Below are positions 52,725 through 61,885 of a stretch of 64,000 nucleotides of DNA, piece by piece. The DNA comes from UBA1275 sp002323515 (GTDB taxonomy: Bacteria > Bacteroidota > Rhodothermia > Balneolales > Balneolaceae): assembly GCA_964007875.1 (NCBI GenBank), contig CAXGAH010000013.1:4374-68373 (forward strand), written 5' to 3'. A program made the translations under genes and the position numbers. Position 1 is the stretch's first letter, and the number at the start of each line of letters is the position of its first letter. The notes beneath the pieces are model-generated. The model worked only from the letters and a program-made list of their open reading frames with translations, made no database searches and was not told the DNA's origin.

Positions 52725-54593
52725 ATGGCTAAGGTCGATGTAATGATGCCCCAAATGGGTGAATCGGTAATGGAAGGAACGGTAATTGAATGGACCAAAC
52801 AAATAGGTGATACTGTTGAGGTTGATGAAACCCTATTGGAAATTGCTACCGATAAAGTGGATAGTGAGGTTCCTTCTCCTGAGGCGGGTATTTTGGTTGA
52901 TATTTTAGTAGAAGAAGGGGAAACCATTGAGGTGGGTAAGCCAATTGCTAGAATAGAAACGGACGCGGCAAAAGCATCAGTTGCAACCCCAATAAAAGCC
53001 CCCGAATCTAGCCCTGAGTCTGTAGAGAGTGAGCTAAGTCCGTCACCTAAAAGTGATTCAACTGAAACAGCTTCGGTGACTGTACCTGGCAGCGCAGAGC
53101 CACAGCTGAAAGCAGCAGATCAAGCTGTTCAGGGTTCTATAGAGACAATTGATGTGATTATGCCCCAAATGGGGGAATCCGTTGTGGAGGCCACGGTAAT
53201 AGGTTGGATGAAAGAGGTAGGAGATACAGTAGAAGAAGATGAGGCCATTCTTGAAATTTCTACCGATAAAGTTGATTCTGAGGTTCCTTCTCCAGCTAAG
53301 GGTACCTTGGTGGAAATTCGAGCTCAAGCCGATGATACCATTGAGGTTGGGCAAGTAATTGCTGTAATAGCTGTTGGTGAAGGGGTTTCTGCAGGAATAT
53401 CTGCATTAACCAGTTCATCCATGTCATCTGCATCAACCAGGTCTGTTGATACTAGTAGTGCTACTCCCCCAGTTACTCAACTTACCAAAGAGCAAATAGC
53501 GGCAATGAAGCCGGAGGAACTATCTGCACAGCTAGTTCCATCCTCAGGAGCACCGGCTACCGACATTCCAAGGGAAGGAAGCGATGGCCAATTCTTCTCC
53601 CCACTTGTCCGGTCAATTGCTAAAGAAGAGGGGGTAAGTGCACAGGAGTTAGAGCAAATTCAAGGTACTGGACAAGGTGGTCGAGTGACCAAAAAAGACA
53701 TTTTAAGTTATATAACCAATCGAACTACTACCACAGCAGCAAGCAGTACGCCAACCCCGGCTTTATCTCTAACTCGTCCTGGCAGTCAGGCTTCTAGTCC
53801 TACTAATGTTCTTTCCGAGGACAGCAGAGACTCAATACAAGCGGGTCAACTCGACGTTTCTAGAAGTCCTATAGGCGAGGTTGAAATTATTAAAATGGAC
53901 CGAATGCGAAAAATGATCTCCGAGCATATGGTTCGTTCTAAACAGACCTCTGCCCATGTTACCACCTTTGCGGAAGTAGATGTTACTGGACTGGTAAAAT
54001 GGAGAAATAAAAATAAAGTAGCATTCCAACAAAAAACCGGAATTAAATTAACCTTCACCCCCTTGTTTGTGGAAGCAATAATCAAAGCAATGCTTGAGTA
54101 TCCTATGATGAATAGCTCGGTTGTAGGCGATGAAATTCACGTCAAAAAAGACATTAATTTTGGCATTGCCGTTGCCTTAGGCAATGGTGGAGAAGGCGGT
54201 TTAATAGTGCCTGTGATGAAAAAAGCACAGCAGATGAACTTGGTAGGATTAGCAGAAGAAGTAAATAATGTAGCCCAGAAGGCACGCAGTAAAAAATTAA
54301 GTCCAGATGATTTGGCAGGGGGTACCATTACCTTGACCAACTATGGAAGTGTAGGAAATTTAATGGGCACGCCAATTATAAACCAACCCCAAGTTGCCAT
54401 CATAGGTACTGGTGCAATAGTAAAACGACCGATGGTCATGGAAACCGAACAGGGTGATGTAATTGCGGTCCGACATATTATGTACCTGTCCATGAGTTAC
54501 GATCATCGAATTATAGATGGAGCGCATGGTGGAGCATTTGTGAGTCGGGTTAAGGAGATTTTAGAACAGTTTGATACGCATCGAGATATTTAG
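52725..54593 (+). CDS. 2-oxo acid dehydrogenase E2 acyltransferase with two lipoyl domains
   Basis: 622 residues. Two nearly matching lipoyl domains lie at about 1-80 and 140-220, each with VIMPQMGESV-type starts and the lipoylated Lys in ATDKVDSEV or STDKVDSEV. Ser/Thr/Ala/Pro-rich linkers separate them. A peripheral subunit-binding domain follows (FSPLVRSIAKEEGVSAQELEQIQGTG), then the catalytic acyltransferase domain from about 390 with SYDHRIIDGAHGG holding the catalytic His and Asp. It could belong to a branched-chain, pyruvate or 2-oxoglutarate complex; E1 and E3 genes are not in the window. panC starts two bases after the stop. Confidence 0.93.
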   Translation: MAKVDVMMPQMGESVMEGTVIEWTKQIGDTVEVDETLLEIATDKVDSEVPSPEAGILVDILVEEGETIEVGKPIARIETDAAKASVATPIKAPESSPESVESELSPSPKSDSTETASVTVPGSAEPQLKAADQAVQGSIETIDVIMPQMGESVVEATVIGWMKEVGDTVEEDEAILEISTDKVDSEVPSPAKGTLVEIRAQADDTIEVGQVIAVIAVGEGVSAGISALTSSSMSSASTRSVDTSSATPPVTQLTKEQIAAMKPEELSAQLVPSSGAPATDIPREGSDGQFFSPLVRSIAKEEGVSAQELEQIQGTGQGGRVTKKDILSYITNRTTTTAASSTPTPALSLTRPGSQASSPTNVLSEDSRDSIQAGQLDVSRSPIGEVEIIKMDRMRKMISEHMVRSKQTSAHVTTFAEVDVTGLVKWRNKNKVAFQQKTGIKLTFTPLFVEAIIKAMLEYPMMNSSVVGDEIHVKKDINFGIAVALGNGGEGGLIVPVMKKAQQMNLVGLAEEVNNVAQKARSKKLSPDDLAGGTITLTNYGSVGNLMGTPIINQPQVAIIGTGAIVKRPMVMETEQGDVIAVRHIMYLSMSYDHRIIDGAHGGAFVSRVKEILEQFDTHRDI

Positions 54594-54595
54594 AG

Positions 54596-55468
54596 ATGCA
54601 GGTAACTGGGCATATTCCTGAGCTCCGAGATATTATTAGGGGCTATAAAAAAAAAGGAAAAAGGGTATCGTTTGTCCCTACAATGGGGGCCTTACATGAC
54701 GGTCATTTATCCCTCATACGATTAGCTAAGAAGCATTCCGATGTGGTAGTAGTGTCCATTTATGTGAATCCAAAACAATTTGCCCCTAACGAAGATTTCG
54801 CTTCCTATCCAAGCACCTTAAAGCATGATCTGAACTTTTGTGAACAAGAGGGGGTCTCCTTGGTATTCACACCTGATACCGAGGTAATGTACAATCAAGA
54901 GCTATTTTTTAGTATAGATATACACACGCTTAACGAATACTTAGACGGAGCAAGTCGTCAAGGATATTTTCAGGGGATTGCTCTAGTTGTAAACAAATTG
55001 TTCAATATTGTAGCACCTGATGTAGCCATATTTGGTCAAAAAGATTATCAACAATATAAGGTCATTGAAGCATTGGTTGAGGAATTTAACCACGGGATAG
55101 AGCTACTATTGGCACCTATCGAACGAGCGTCAGATGGCTTGGCACTCAGCAGTCGAAATGCCTATTTGACCCCCGTCCAAAGGGAAGTGGCTCCATTATT
55201 GTACCAATGTTTGTTGTCTGCAAAGGTGCAGATTGAGCAGGGAATGAAAGATTGGGCCACCATGTTTTTAAATTTACAGCAAGAGTTGTTAGAAGCAGGC
55301 TTTCGAAACGATTATTTTGGTATCTTTGACACAGAGAAACTACATCCAGTCGATAAAATAGTCGAGGGACAGCGCTATCTAATAGCCGTAGCGGCTTATC
55401 TGGGTAAGGCACGTTTAATTGATAATATGATCTTCACGAACAAAATATTGATCAAAGGAGAATCGTGA
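54596..55468 (+). CDS. panC: Pantoate-beta-alanine ligase PanC
   Basis: A 290-residue ATP-dependent ligase that joins pantoate and beta-alanine to make pantothenate. Motifs: FVPTMGALHDGHLSLI (HIGH-like nucleotide site), VVSIYVNPKQFAPNEDF, IFGQKDYQQYKVI and RASDGLALSSRNAYL. It starts two bases after the E2 gene and overlaps panD, so the three genes are probably co-transcribed. panB is not in the window. Confidence 0.96.
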   Translation: MQVTGHIPELRDIIRGYKKKGKRVSFVPTMGALHDGHLSLIRLAKKHSDVVVVSIYVNPKQFAPNEDFASYPSTLKHDLNFCEQEGVSLVFTPDTEVMYNQELFFSIDIHTLNEYLDGASRQGYFQGIALVVNKLFNIVAPDVAIFGQKDYQQYKVIEALVEEFNHGIELLLAPIERASDGLALSSRNAYLTPVQREVAPLLYQCLLSAKVQIEQGMKDWATMFLNLQQELLEAGFRNDYFGIFDTEKLHPVDKIVEGQRYLIAVAAYLGKARLIDNMIFTNKILIKGES

Positions 55469-55878
55469 TGAAAGTAACTATGTTTAAATCTAAATTACAT
55501 CAAATGGTGGTTACCGAGGCTAATCTGTTGTACGAAGGGAGTATTACCATAGACCAAGACTTACTAGACCAGGCTCAGTTACTACCATATGAAAAAGTAC
55601 AGGTACTGAACATTACAAATGGGCAGCGACTAGATACATATATAATTCCAGGAGAGAGAGGTTCAAGAGTATGTTGTCTAAACGGCGCAGCTGCTAGATT
55701 AACCCAGATTGGGGATCGTATTATCGTCATTTCTTATGCGGAAATGACCCTGGAGGAAGCAGAGGCCCATCAACCTCGTGTTGTGGTGGTTGACGATCAG
55801 AATAATCCAAAGGCAGTATTAGACTACTCGCAACCTGCCACAAGTTATAGCCTAGAAACCGGTTTAAATGTAAAATAA
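55468..55878 (+). CDS. panD: Aspartate 1-decarboxylase PanD (pyruvoyl enzyme precursor)
   Basis: 136 residues. It decarboxylates aspartate to beta-alanine, the second substrate of PanC. The self-cleavage site is the Gly-Ser in LLYEGSITID, which yields the pyruvoyl group; YIIPGERGSRVCCLNGAAARL follows. The ATG at 55468 overlaps the panC stop (TGATG) and has an AAAGGAG Shine-Dalgarno seven bases upstream; a GTG at 55465 is also in frame. The C-terminal tail is longer than in E. coli by about ten residues. Confidence 0.96.
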   Translation: MKVTMFKSKLHQMVVTEANLLYEGSITIDQDLLDQAQLLPYEKVQVLNITNGQRLDTYIIPGERGSRVCCLNGAAARLTQIGDRIIVISYAEMTLEEAEAHQPRVVVVDDQNNPKAVLDYSQPATSYSLETGLNVK

Positions 55879-56045
55879 TATTTAGCGTATAACCGTTAGA
55901 TTCAGTCTATCGTATATTTGCTAATAAAGTCTAATAGCAAAATAAAAAAAGTGCATATAAAACGTTGCTATTTCATCTTTGAAAGGGTTTGTTAACCCTA
56001 CAAGGAATTCAATAAAATACCGATTCATAACACATCTCCCTTCCC

Positions 56046-57302
56046 ATGAAAAAAAGAATATTCCTACCTGCTGCTTTGGTAGTGCTTATACTAGCGCTTT
56101 GGCTATTTAACAAAAGCGAAGCGACCAGTTTTATTGATCTATATACTTCACCTAGAGTAGGAAGCTTTGAGGTAGATGTAACTACTACTGGAGAACTCAG
56201 AGCAAAAAACTCGGTTGAAATTAAGGGTCCACAAGGTACGCGAGATTTTCGTGTGAATAATATGCTTATTCAGCGGCTCATTTCAGAAGGAAGTATTGTA
56301 AAGAAGGGTGATTTTGTAGCCGAATTAGATCGTTCTGAAATTATGGGCAAGCTACAAGATGCCCAATTGGACGTGCAGTCAGCAGAATCTCAGGTAATCC
56401 AAGCACAGTTAGACACCACCTTGACCTTGTCACAAGCTAGAGATAATCTAATCAATCTTCGATTTGCTTTGGAGGAACGACAGATTGAAGTAGATCAGTC
56501 AAAGTATGAGTCACCTGCTGTTCAACGGCAGGCTGAGATTGAATTAGATAGAGCGAGACGACAATTAACTCAAGAAACAAAAAACTATCAAACCAAGGTC
56601 AAACAATCCCAAGCGCAATTACGCGAAGTCGAGACAGAGTTACAGAAAAAACGCAATGAAATTGTAAAGATCCGTGAACTCATGGCTAAATTTACTGTTT
56701 ATGCGCCGGATCAAGGTATGATTATATATCGCAGAAACTGGGATGGTTCAAAGATAACCGAGGGAGAACAGATTAGCGCATGGAGCCCAGTAGTTGCTGA
56801 ATTACCGGATTTCACCGTAATGGAATCGGTAACGTATGTGAATGAGGTAGACATTCAAAAAATTGAGTTGGGTCAGTTGGTAGAGGTGGGTTTGGACGCG
56901 GTCCCTGATAAAAAGCTTACTGGAGTTGTTACAGATGTGGCAAACATAGGTGAACAACGTAAAAATTATGACTCAAAAGTGTTTGAGGTAATCATAGAAA
57001 TCAATGAGTCGGATAGCTTATTACGTCCAGCGATGACCACCAGTAATCGGATTAAAATAGCTTCTGTGGAAAATGCCTTAGCCGTACCATTAGAAACTAT
57101 TCATGCAGATGACTCATTAACCTATGTATACAAGAAAGATGGTTTGAATGCTATATTACAAGAAGTTGATTTAGGTTTGGTGAATGAAAACGAGGCTATC
57201 ATTATTAAAGGTATACGTGAGAATGATGAGTTGTATTTGAGTTTACCCTCTGATACTTCTGGTATAGATCGGATTCGCATTACTCCGGATGGAGTGAAAT
57301 AA
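56046..57302 (+). CDS. HlyD/MacA-like periplasmic adaptor subunit
   Basis: 418 residues. One N-terminal membrane anchor (FLPAALVVLILALWLF) is followed by a barrel-sandwich half (GELRAKNSVEIKGPQG), a long coiled coil at about 100-225 (KLQDAQLDVQSAESQVIQAQ and ESPAVQRQAEIELDRARRQL), and then the matching half-motif and beta-barrel (FTVYAPDQGMIIYRRNWDG). It is the bridge of a tripartite efflux or export pump. It is followed after five bases by an ABC permease and then a TolC-like channel, so the three form one operon. Confidence 0.92.
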   Translation: MKKRIFLPAALVVLILALWLFNKSEATSFIDLYTSPRVGSFEVDVTTTGELRAKNSVEIKGPQGTRDFRVNNMLIQRLISEGSIVKKGDFVAELDRSEIMGKLQDAQLDVQSAESQVIQAQLDTTLTLSQARDNLINLRFALEERQIEVDQSKYESPAVQRQAEIELDRARRQLTQETKNYQTKVKQSQAQLREVETELQKKRNEIVKIRELMAKFTVYAPDQGMIIYRRNWDGSKITEGEQISAWSPVVAELPDFTVMESVTYVNEVDIQKIELGQLVEVGLDAVPDKKLTGVVTDVANIGEQRKNYDSKVFEVIIEINESDSLLRPAMTTSNRIKIASVENALAVPLETIHADDSLTYVYKKDGLNAILQEVDLGLVNENEAIIIKGIRENDELYLSLPSDTSGIDRIRITPDGVK

Positions 57303-57307
57303 GACCC

Positions 57308-58696
57308 ATGAGTAAAATCAATAGTCAAAAGCTTCTATATAATTTAGACATTGCATTAGAGGCCATACAAAGAAATAAGCTAAGAGCCCTATTAACCTCT
57401 TTAGGGATTATTTTTGGAGTAGCGTCCGTTATAGCCATGTTGGCTATTGGGAGTGGGGCACAACAAGAAGTGTTAAGTCAAATGGAACTCTTAGGTACGA
57501 ATAACGTAATTATTCAGCCTATTCGTGAGCAAATCGAAGGACTAGTTGGACAAGATAGCGACGAGGGCGAGTCAAACAAATATTCACCGGGTTTAACACT
57601 GCACGATATTGATAGTATTCGGGAGTTAGTTCCAGAGGTTGAATATATAAGCCCCGAGATAGTATTTGAGTCGAATTTTATTCGTAAAGCTCGAATGCGT
57701 AGTGGAAAAATCGTCGGTGTTAGTGAGGAGTATTTTGAAATCAATAGCTTTGATGTGGTTGAGGGGAATAACCTTAACCCATCACAAATCGAGCGAGCAG
57801 AACCGGTCTGTGTTATTGGCTATGACGTCAAAACCAAGTTTTTCCCAGGTGAAAACCCAATTGGGAAAAAAATAAAGGTAGGAAATCTTTGGCTTACCGT
57901 CATTGGAGTACTACAGAAAAAAGAATTGAGCACCGAAAATATCGAGCGCTTAGGCATTCGAAATTATAATTTAGATATTTTTGCTCCCGTTACCACCGTG
58001 CTATTACGCTTTAAAAATAGGGCATTAGTTACAAAGGACGACATTGATGTAAGTAGTGGTGGTGGATTTAGGGGAGGTAGAATGGTGGTTTTTTCAGGAG
58101 GAGCAGGTTCTGATGAGGATGAGGAAGATGCAGTCAAAATTAATTACCATCAACTCGATAAAGTCATTGTTCGAGTGAGTGATTCTGATTATAGTGTCTC
58201 CATAGCAGAGGTCTTATCCAGAATGCTCAAGCGCCGTCATAATGGAGTCATCGATTATGAAATTATCGTTCCCGAACAGCTACTCCAACAAGAGCAACGA
58301 ACTAAGCGTATTTTTAACATTGTATTGTCTTCCATCGCCTCTATCTCTCTGATTGTTGGTGGGATTGGTATTATGAATATCATGCTGGCATCGGTGATGG
58401 AGCGTTACAAAGAGATCGGACTCCGCTTGGCTGTAGGCGCTCAAAAGAAAGATATTGAATTGCAGTTTTTAACCGAATCTCTAGCTCTAAGCGTAGGTGG
58501 AGGCCTGGTGGGAATATTTTTAGGTATCATATTTAGCTTTGCTATTGAATGGACCGCAGATATTGCAACCATTGTAAGTCCATTCTCCATTATCATTTCA
58601 TTTGGAGTAGCATTGGTAATAGGGGTAATATTTGGTTTTATGCCCGCTCGAAGAGCTGCCCAACAAGATCCTGTACACGCATTACGTCATGAATAA
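57308..58696 (+). CDS. MacB-like ABC transporter permease (FtsX fold)
   Basis: 462 residues. The first helix follows LEAIQRNKLRALLTSLGIIFGVASVIAMLAIGSGAQQ, the MacB/FtsX start. A large periplasmic domain (about 70-330) has a Gly-rich plus acidic stretch (about 255-275). Three C-terminal helices end in FMPARRAAQQDPVHALR, the usual permease end. Unlike E. coli MacB, no ATPase domain is fused, and none is encoded nearby, so the ATPase must come from another locus. The TolC-like gene overlaps the stop by eight bases. Confidence 0.92.
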   Translation: MSKINSQKLLYNLDIALEAIQRNKLRALLTSLGIIFGVASVIAMLAIGSGAQQEVLSQMELLGTNNVIIQPIREQIEGLVGQDSDEGESNKYSPGLTLHDIDSIRELVPEVEYISPEIVFESNFIRKARMRSGKIVGVSEEYFEINSFDVVEGNNLNPSQIERAEPVCVIGYDVKTKFFPGENPIGKKIKVGNLWLTVIGVLQKKELSTENIERLGIRNYNLDIFAPVTTVLLRFKNRALVTKDDIDVSSGGGFRGGRMVVFSGGAGSDEDEEDAVKINYHQLDKVIVRVSDSDYSVSIAEVLSRMLKRRHNGVIDYEIIVPEQLLQQEQRTKRIFNIVLSSIASISLIVGGIGIMNIMLASVMERYKEIGLRLAVGAQKKDIELQFLTESLALSVGGGLVGIFLGIIFSFAIEWTADIATIVSPFSIIISFGVALVIGVIFGFMPARRAAQQDPVHALRHE

Positions 58697-60203
58697 ACCA
58701 CTACGTATCCTTTTCTTACTTGGTTGTATAGTTGCTAGTCCCGTTACATTCGCCCAATTAGTACAAGTCCAAGAACAAAAGACACTTAATACCTCCTCGC
58801 AGTCACTAGTATTTGGCTTAGAACAAAGTATTGAATATGCTAAGTTAAACAGTCCATTGTCTAGGGCGGCTCGCTACGCGTTATTGTCGGCAAAGTGGAG
58901 ATTCCGAAGTTTTCGTGCCGATTTATTGCCGAGCATTAGTTTGACTGGTGATGCTCCCAATTATAATAAGTCTATTTTCTCTAATACATTAGACAACGGC
59001 ACTGTAACTTTTTCTTCTCGTACCCAATCTGAGGCATCTTTAGGTGTCTCCATTGATCAGAACATAATGCCTACCGGAGGCCGACTCTCTTTGTCCTCGG
59101 GACTCACCCGATTAGGTATTTTTCAAAGTGAAAATACCTACTTATGGCAGAGTACACCTCTCGTTGCTAGTTATCGCCAACCTTTGAATCAGTTTAATTC
59201 GCTCAAATGGAGGGCAATTACTGAGCCCCTCCGATATCGTATTGCCCAAAAGCAATATGTAGAGGATCTTGAGAATCTAGCCTTTACCGTAACTCAAAGC
59301 TTTTTTGATCTCCTTCTTGCTAAAATAAATGTTGAAGTCGCAGAGTTCAACGTAACGGTGAATGATTCTATATACAATATTTCGCAAGGGCGTTTTCAAG
59401 TAGGTAGCATTGCAGAAAACGAACTCTTGCAAAGTGAGCTAGAATTTCGAAATGCACGAAATTCTTTAACTACCGCTGGAATCAATTATCTACGTATAGA
59501 AGAAGAGTTTAAAGCATTACTGGGTTTAGATGATGACGAGATTTTGGAAATTATTCTCCCAAGTGTCGCCCCTTCTATCGGTTTAGATGTAGAGCAGGCT
59601 TATGAGTTGGCCCGCGAAAACAACTCTACTGCGCTCCAATTCGAACTAAACGAATTACTTGCCGATCAAACCTACGATCAAGCTAGAAAAAGCACGGGAC
59701 TTTCGGCTACTCTGCAAGCTAGTTTCGGATTAAATCAAACCTCTCAAGATTTTGACCAGTTATATGATGACCCACAAAATCGGCAATTTTTCAGCTTGGG
59801 TTTTGAAGTACCGATTTTTAATTGGGGTAAAAATATGGCTGAAATTAAATCGGCCCGTAATGATCAAATGGAAACGGCCAATACAATTGCCTACCAGAAA
59901 AGGCAGTTTGAACTTAGCATAAAAAGTACGGTTAGAGAATTTCCACAACTTCGAGATCAGGTCGAATTAGCCAGAATATCCGATGAAATAGCTACTCGAC
60001 GTTATGATGTATCTAAAAATCGGTATTTGATAGGTCGAATAGATGTAACCAATCTTTTTATTGCGCAGAATGAAAAAGATGGTGCCCGACGAAATTACAT
60101 TCAAGCCTTACGTTCGTATTGGACTGGGTATTATAATTTAAGAAGGCTCACCCTATACGATTTCGAACAAGATGTGCCGATACTATATACAACCGAATTT
60201 TGA
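58689..60203 (+). CDS. TolC-like outer membrane efflux protein
   Basis: 504 residues from the ATG at 58689, which gives a clean signal peptide (ILFLLGCIVASPVTFAQ). An upstream frame to 58632 lies inside the permease gene and is unlikely to be used. Two repeated OEP domains are visible: LEQSIEYAKLNSPLSRAARYALL and later LDVEQAYELARENNSTALQFELNEL, with long helices between. It should form the outer-membrane duct for the adaptor and permease encoded just before it. Confidence 0.92.
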   Translation: MNKPLRILFLLGCIVASPVTFAQLVQVQEQKTLNTSSQSLVFGLEQSIEYAKLNSPLSRAARYALLSAKWRFRSFRADLLPSISLTGDAPNYNKSIFSNTLDNGTVTFSSRTQSEASLGVSIDQNIMPTGGRLSLSSGLTRLGIFQSENTYLWQSTPLVASYRQPLNQFNSLKWRAITEPLRYRIAQKQYVEDLENLAFTVTQSFFDLLLAKINVEVAEFNVTVNDSIYNISQGRFQVGSIAENELLQSELEFRNARNSLTTAGINYLRIEEEFKALLGLDDDEILEIILPSVAPSIGLDVEQAYELARENNSTALQFELNELLADQTYDQARKSTGLSATLQASFGLNQTSQDFDQLYDDPQNRQFFSLGFEVPIFNWGKNMAEIKSARNDQMETANTIAYQKRQFELSIKSTVREFPQLRDQVELARISDEIATRRYDVSKNRYLIGRIDVTNLFIAQNEKDGARRNYIQALRSYWTGYYNLRRLTLYDFEQDVPILYTTEF

Positions 60204-60223
60204 TTCACGCAGCAAGCGTATCC

Positions 60224-61804
60224 TTAATAATCTAATCCTGGTTGAGTAATATCCGTACCTTCATTGTCTTTAGCTGACTTCACCATCTCTTCTACATCCT
60301 TTAATAGTGCTTTAGCGTCGAATACAACACCATCTTTGATGGTGTAGACTACCCCACCATGTCGAGTAACCTCATTATCTTCGTTCACCAAAATAGAACC
60401 GGTACCAAAAAGTACCTTTAAATTAGCCATGGGATTGGCATCTACGATCACCAGGTCGGCTAACTTTCCTAACTCAATAGTACCAAGTTGATCATCAACT
60501 CCAAGTACTTCTGCTCCCTTTAGCGAAGCTGATTGGAATATCTCCAATGGATGGAAACCAGCCTCTCGCATAAGCTCCATTTCCTGTATATATCCAAATC
60601 CATACAACTTATAGATATATCCTGCATCCGAACCAAGTGTCACACGGCCACCTCTGTTCTTATATTCGTTGACAAATTCCATCCATAGACGAAAGTTTTC
60701 TTTCCATGCAATTTCCTGTTCAGTCCCCCAATCAAGCCAGTAAGAGCCATGAGAAATTCGGCTGGGCTCGTAAAAACGCCATAGAGAAGGAAGAGTATAT
60801 CGTTCATGCCATTCTGCGCGGCGCTGAGTCATTAAACTTCGATTGGCTTCATAAATAGTGAAGGTAGGATTCAGTGTAAAATCTAATTCAAGCATTTCAT
60901 TCATTACGGCATTCCACTTCTCCGAATACGGTTCAGCTGCTTGAGCCCACAATTTCCCTGCTTCTTCAAACCGATGCTGCTCATTGTTATAATTATAATC
61001 GAGAGGATAATCTTGAATGATACGATCTTCGAAAAGCGATTCAGGAAGTCCATACCAATGGGTCATGCTCGTTAAACCCAGTTGTGCAGAACGAAGGGCA
61101 TTGTTGTACACTACTTGTGTTTGAGCATGATGGGTCATGGTTCCTAGCCCTCGTTGGTTTGCTTCATCAATGGCCGCGGCGTACACCTCAGGACTGGCTC
61201 CAAAAAATTTAATTCCATCCGCTCCAGCATCGTCTATCATTTTTACCCACTCACGTGCGTCCTCTGGTGTGATTATGGGCCGATCAAAGCTATTTCCAAA
61301 ACCAATCCAAGCAGAAATACGCGGAGCTGTAATCTCGTTCTTTTCGCTAAGCTCCTTATGCCGCAGTGTCCATTCCATACCATTACTTGAGCCAGGTTCC
61401 CGAATAGAGGTAATACCATGAGCCAACCAAAGCTTGTACACATATTCCGGTGTGGTACCCTGAGCACCACCCCCAGTGTGAGCATGCATATCAAAAAAGC
61501 CGGGTAGCATATACATCCCAGTTGCATCAATTGTCTCAGTATTTTCATCGGCCTGTGGTCGGCGCCGATCATTAATCGGTAAGCCTGGGTAACCAACCGT
61601 TCGGATACTACTTATTACATTTCCTTCCACGACTACATCTACTGGGCCAGTTGCAGGGGAACCCGTGCCATCAATAAGATGAACTCCACGAATGATGAGT
61701 CGATCATACGGACCGCCACCTTCGCTTCGTTCTGGTGCATCTGGCATTTGCGCATGCAATACCATTGGTGATAGTGAGCATAATAGAAGTAGAATTTTTT
61801 TCAT
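60224..61804 (-). CDS. Secreted amidohydrolase (imidazolonepropionase/prolidase-like)
   Basis: 526 residues with a signal peptide (ILLLLCSLSPMVLHAQ). The metal-dependent amidohydrolase fold is shown by MLPGFFDMHAHTGGG (HxH metal ligands), a Lys-containing ADGIKFFGASPE, TMTHHAQTQ and SMTHWYGLPE for further His ligands, VTLGSDAGYIYK for the Asp, and the closing GKLADLVIVDANPM. The protein is periplasmic. The substrate is unknown; relatives cleave peptides or cyclic amides. It converges on the TolC-like gene and follows the M20 dipeptidase on the same strand after 81 bases. Confidence 0.9.
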   Translation of the reverse strand: MKKILLLLCSLSPMVLHAQMPDAPERSEGGGPYDRLIIRGVHLIDGTGSPATGPVDVVVEGNVISSIRTVGYPGLPINDRRRPQADENTETIDATGMYMLPGFFDMHAHTGGGAQGTTPEYVYKLWLAHGITSIREPGSSNGMEWTLRHKELSEKNEITAPRISAWIGFGNSFDRPIITPEDAREWVKMIDDAGADGIKFFGASPEVYAAAIDEANQRGLGTMTHHAQTQVVYNNALRSAQLGLTSMTHWYGLPESLFEDRIIQDYPLDYNYNNEQHRFEEAGKLWAQAAEPYSEKWNAVMNEMLELDFTLNPTFTIYEANRSLMTQRRAEWHERYTLPSLWRFYEPSRISHGSYWLDWGTEQEIAWKENFRLWMEFVNEYKNRGGRVTLGSDAGYIYKLYGFGYIQEMELMREAGFHPLEIFQSASLKGAEVLGVDDQLGTIELGKLADLVIVDANPMANLKVLFGTGSILVNEDNEVTRHGGVVYTIKDGVVFDAKALLKDVEEMVKSAKDNEGTDITQPGLDY

Positions 61805-61885
61805 GACAGTTTTTTCTGGTTAATGTAACTGGTTGATGTGATTAGTTTGTGTAACTGAAAACCCTGGTTCGTTTCCTGAATAAAA

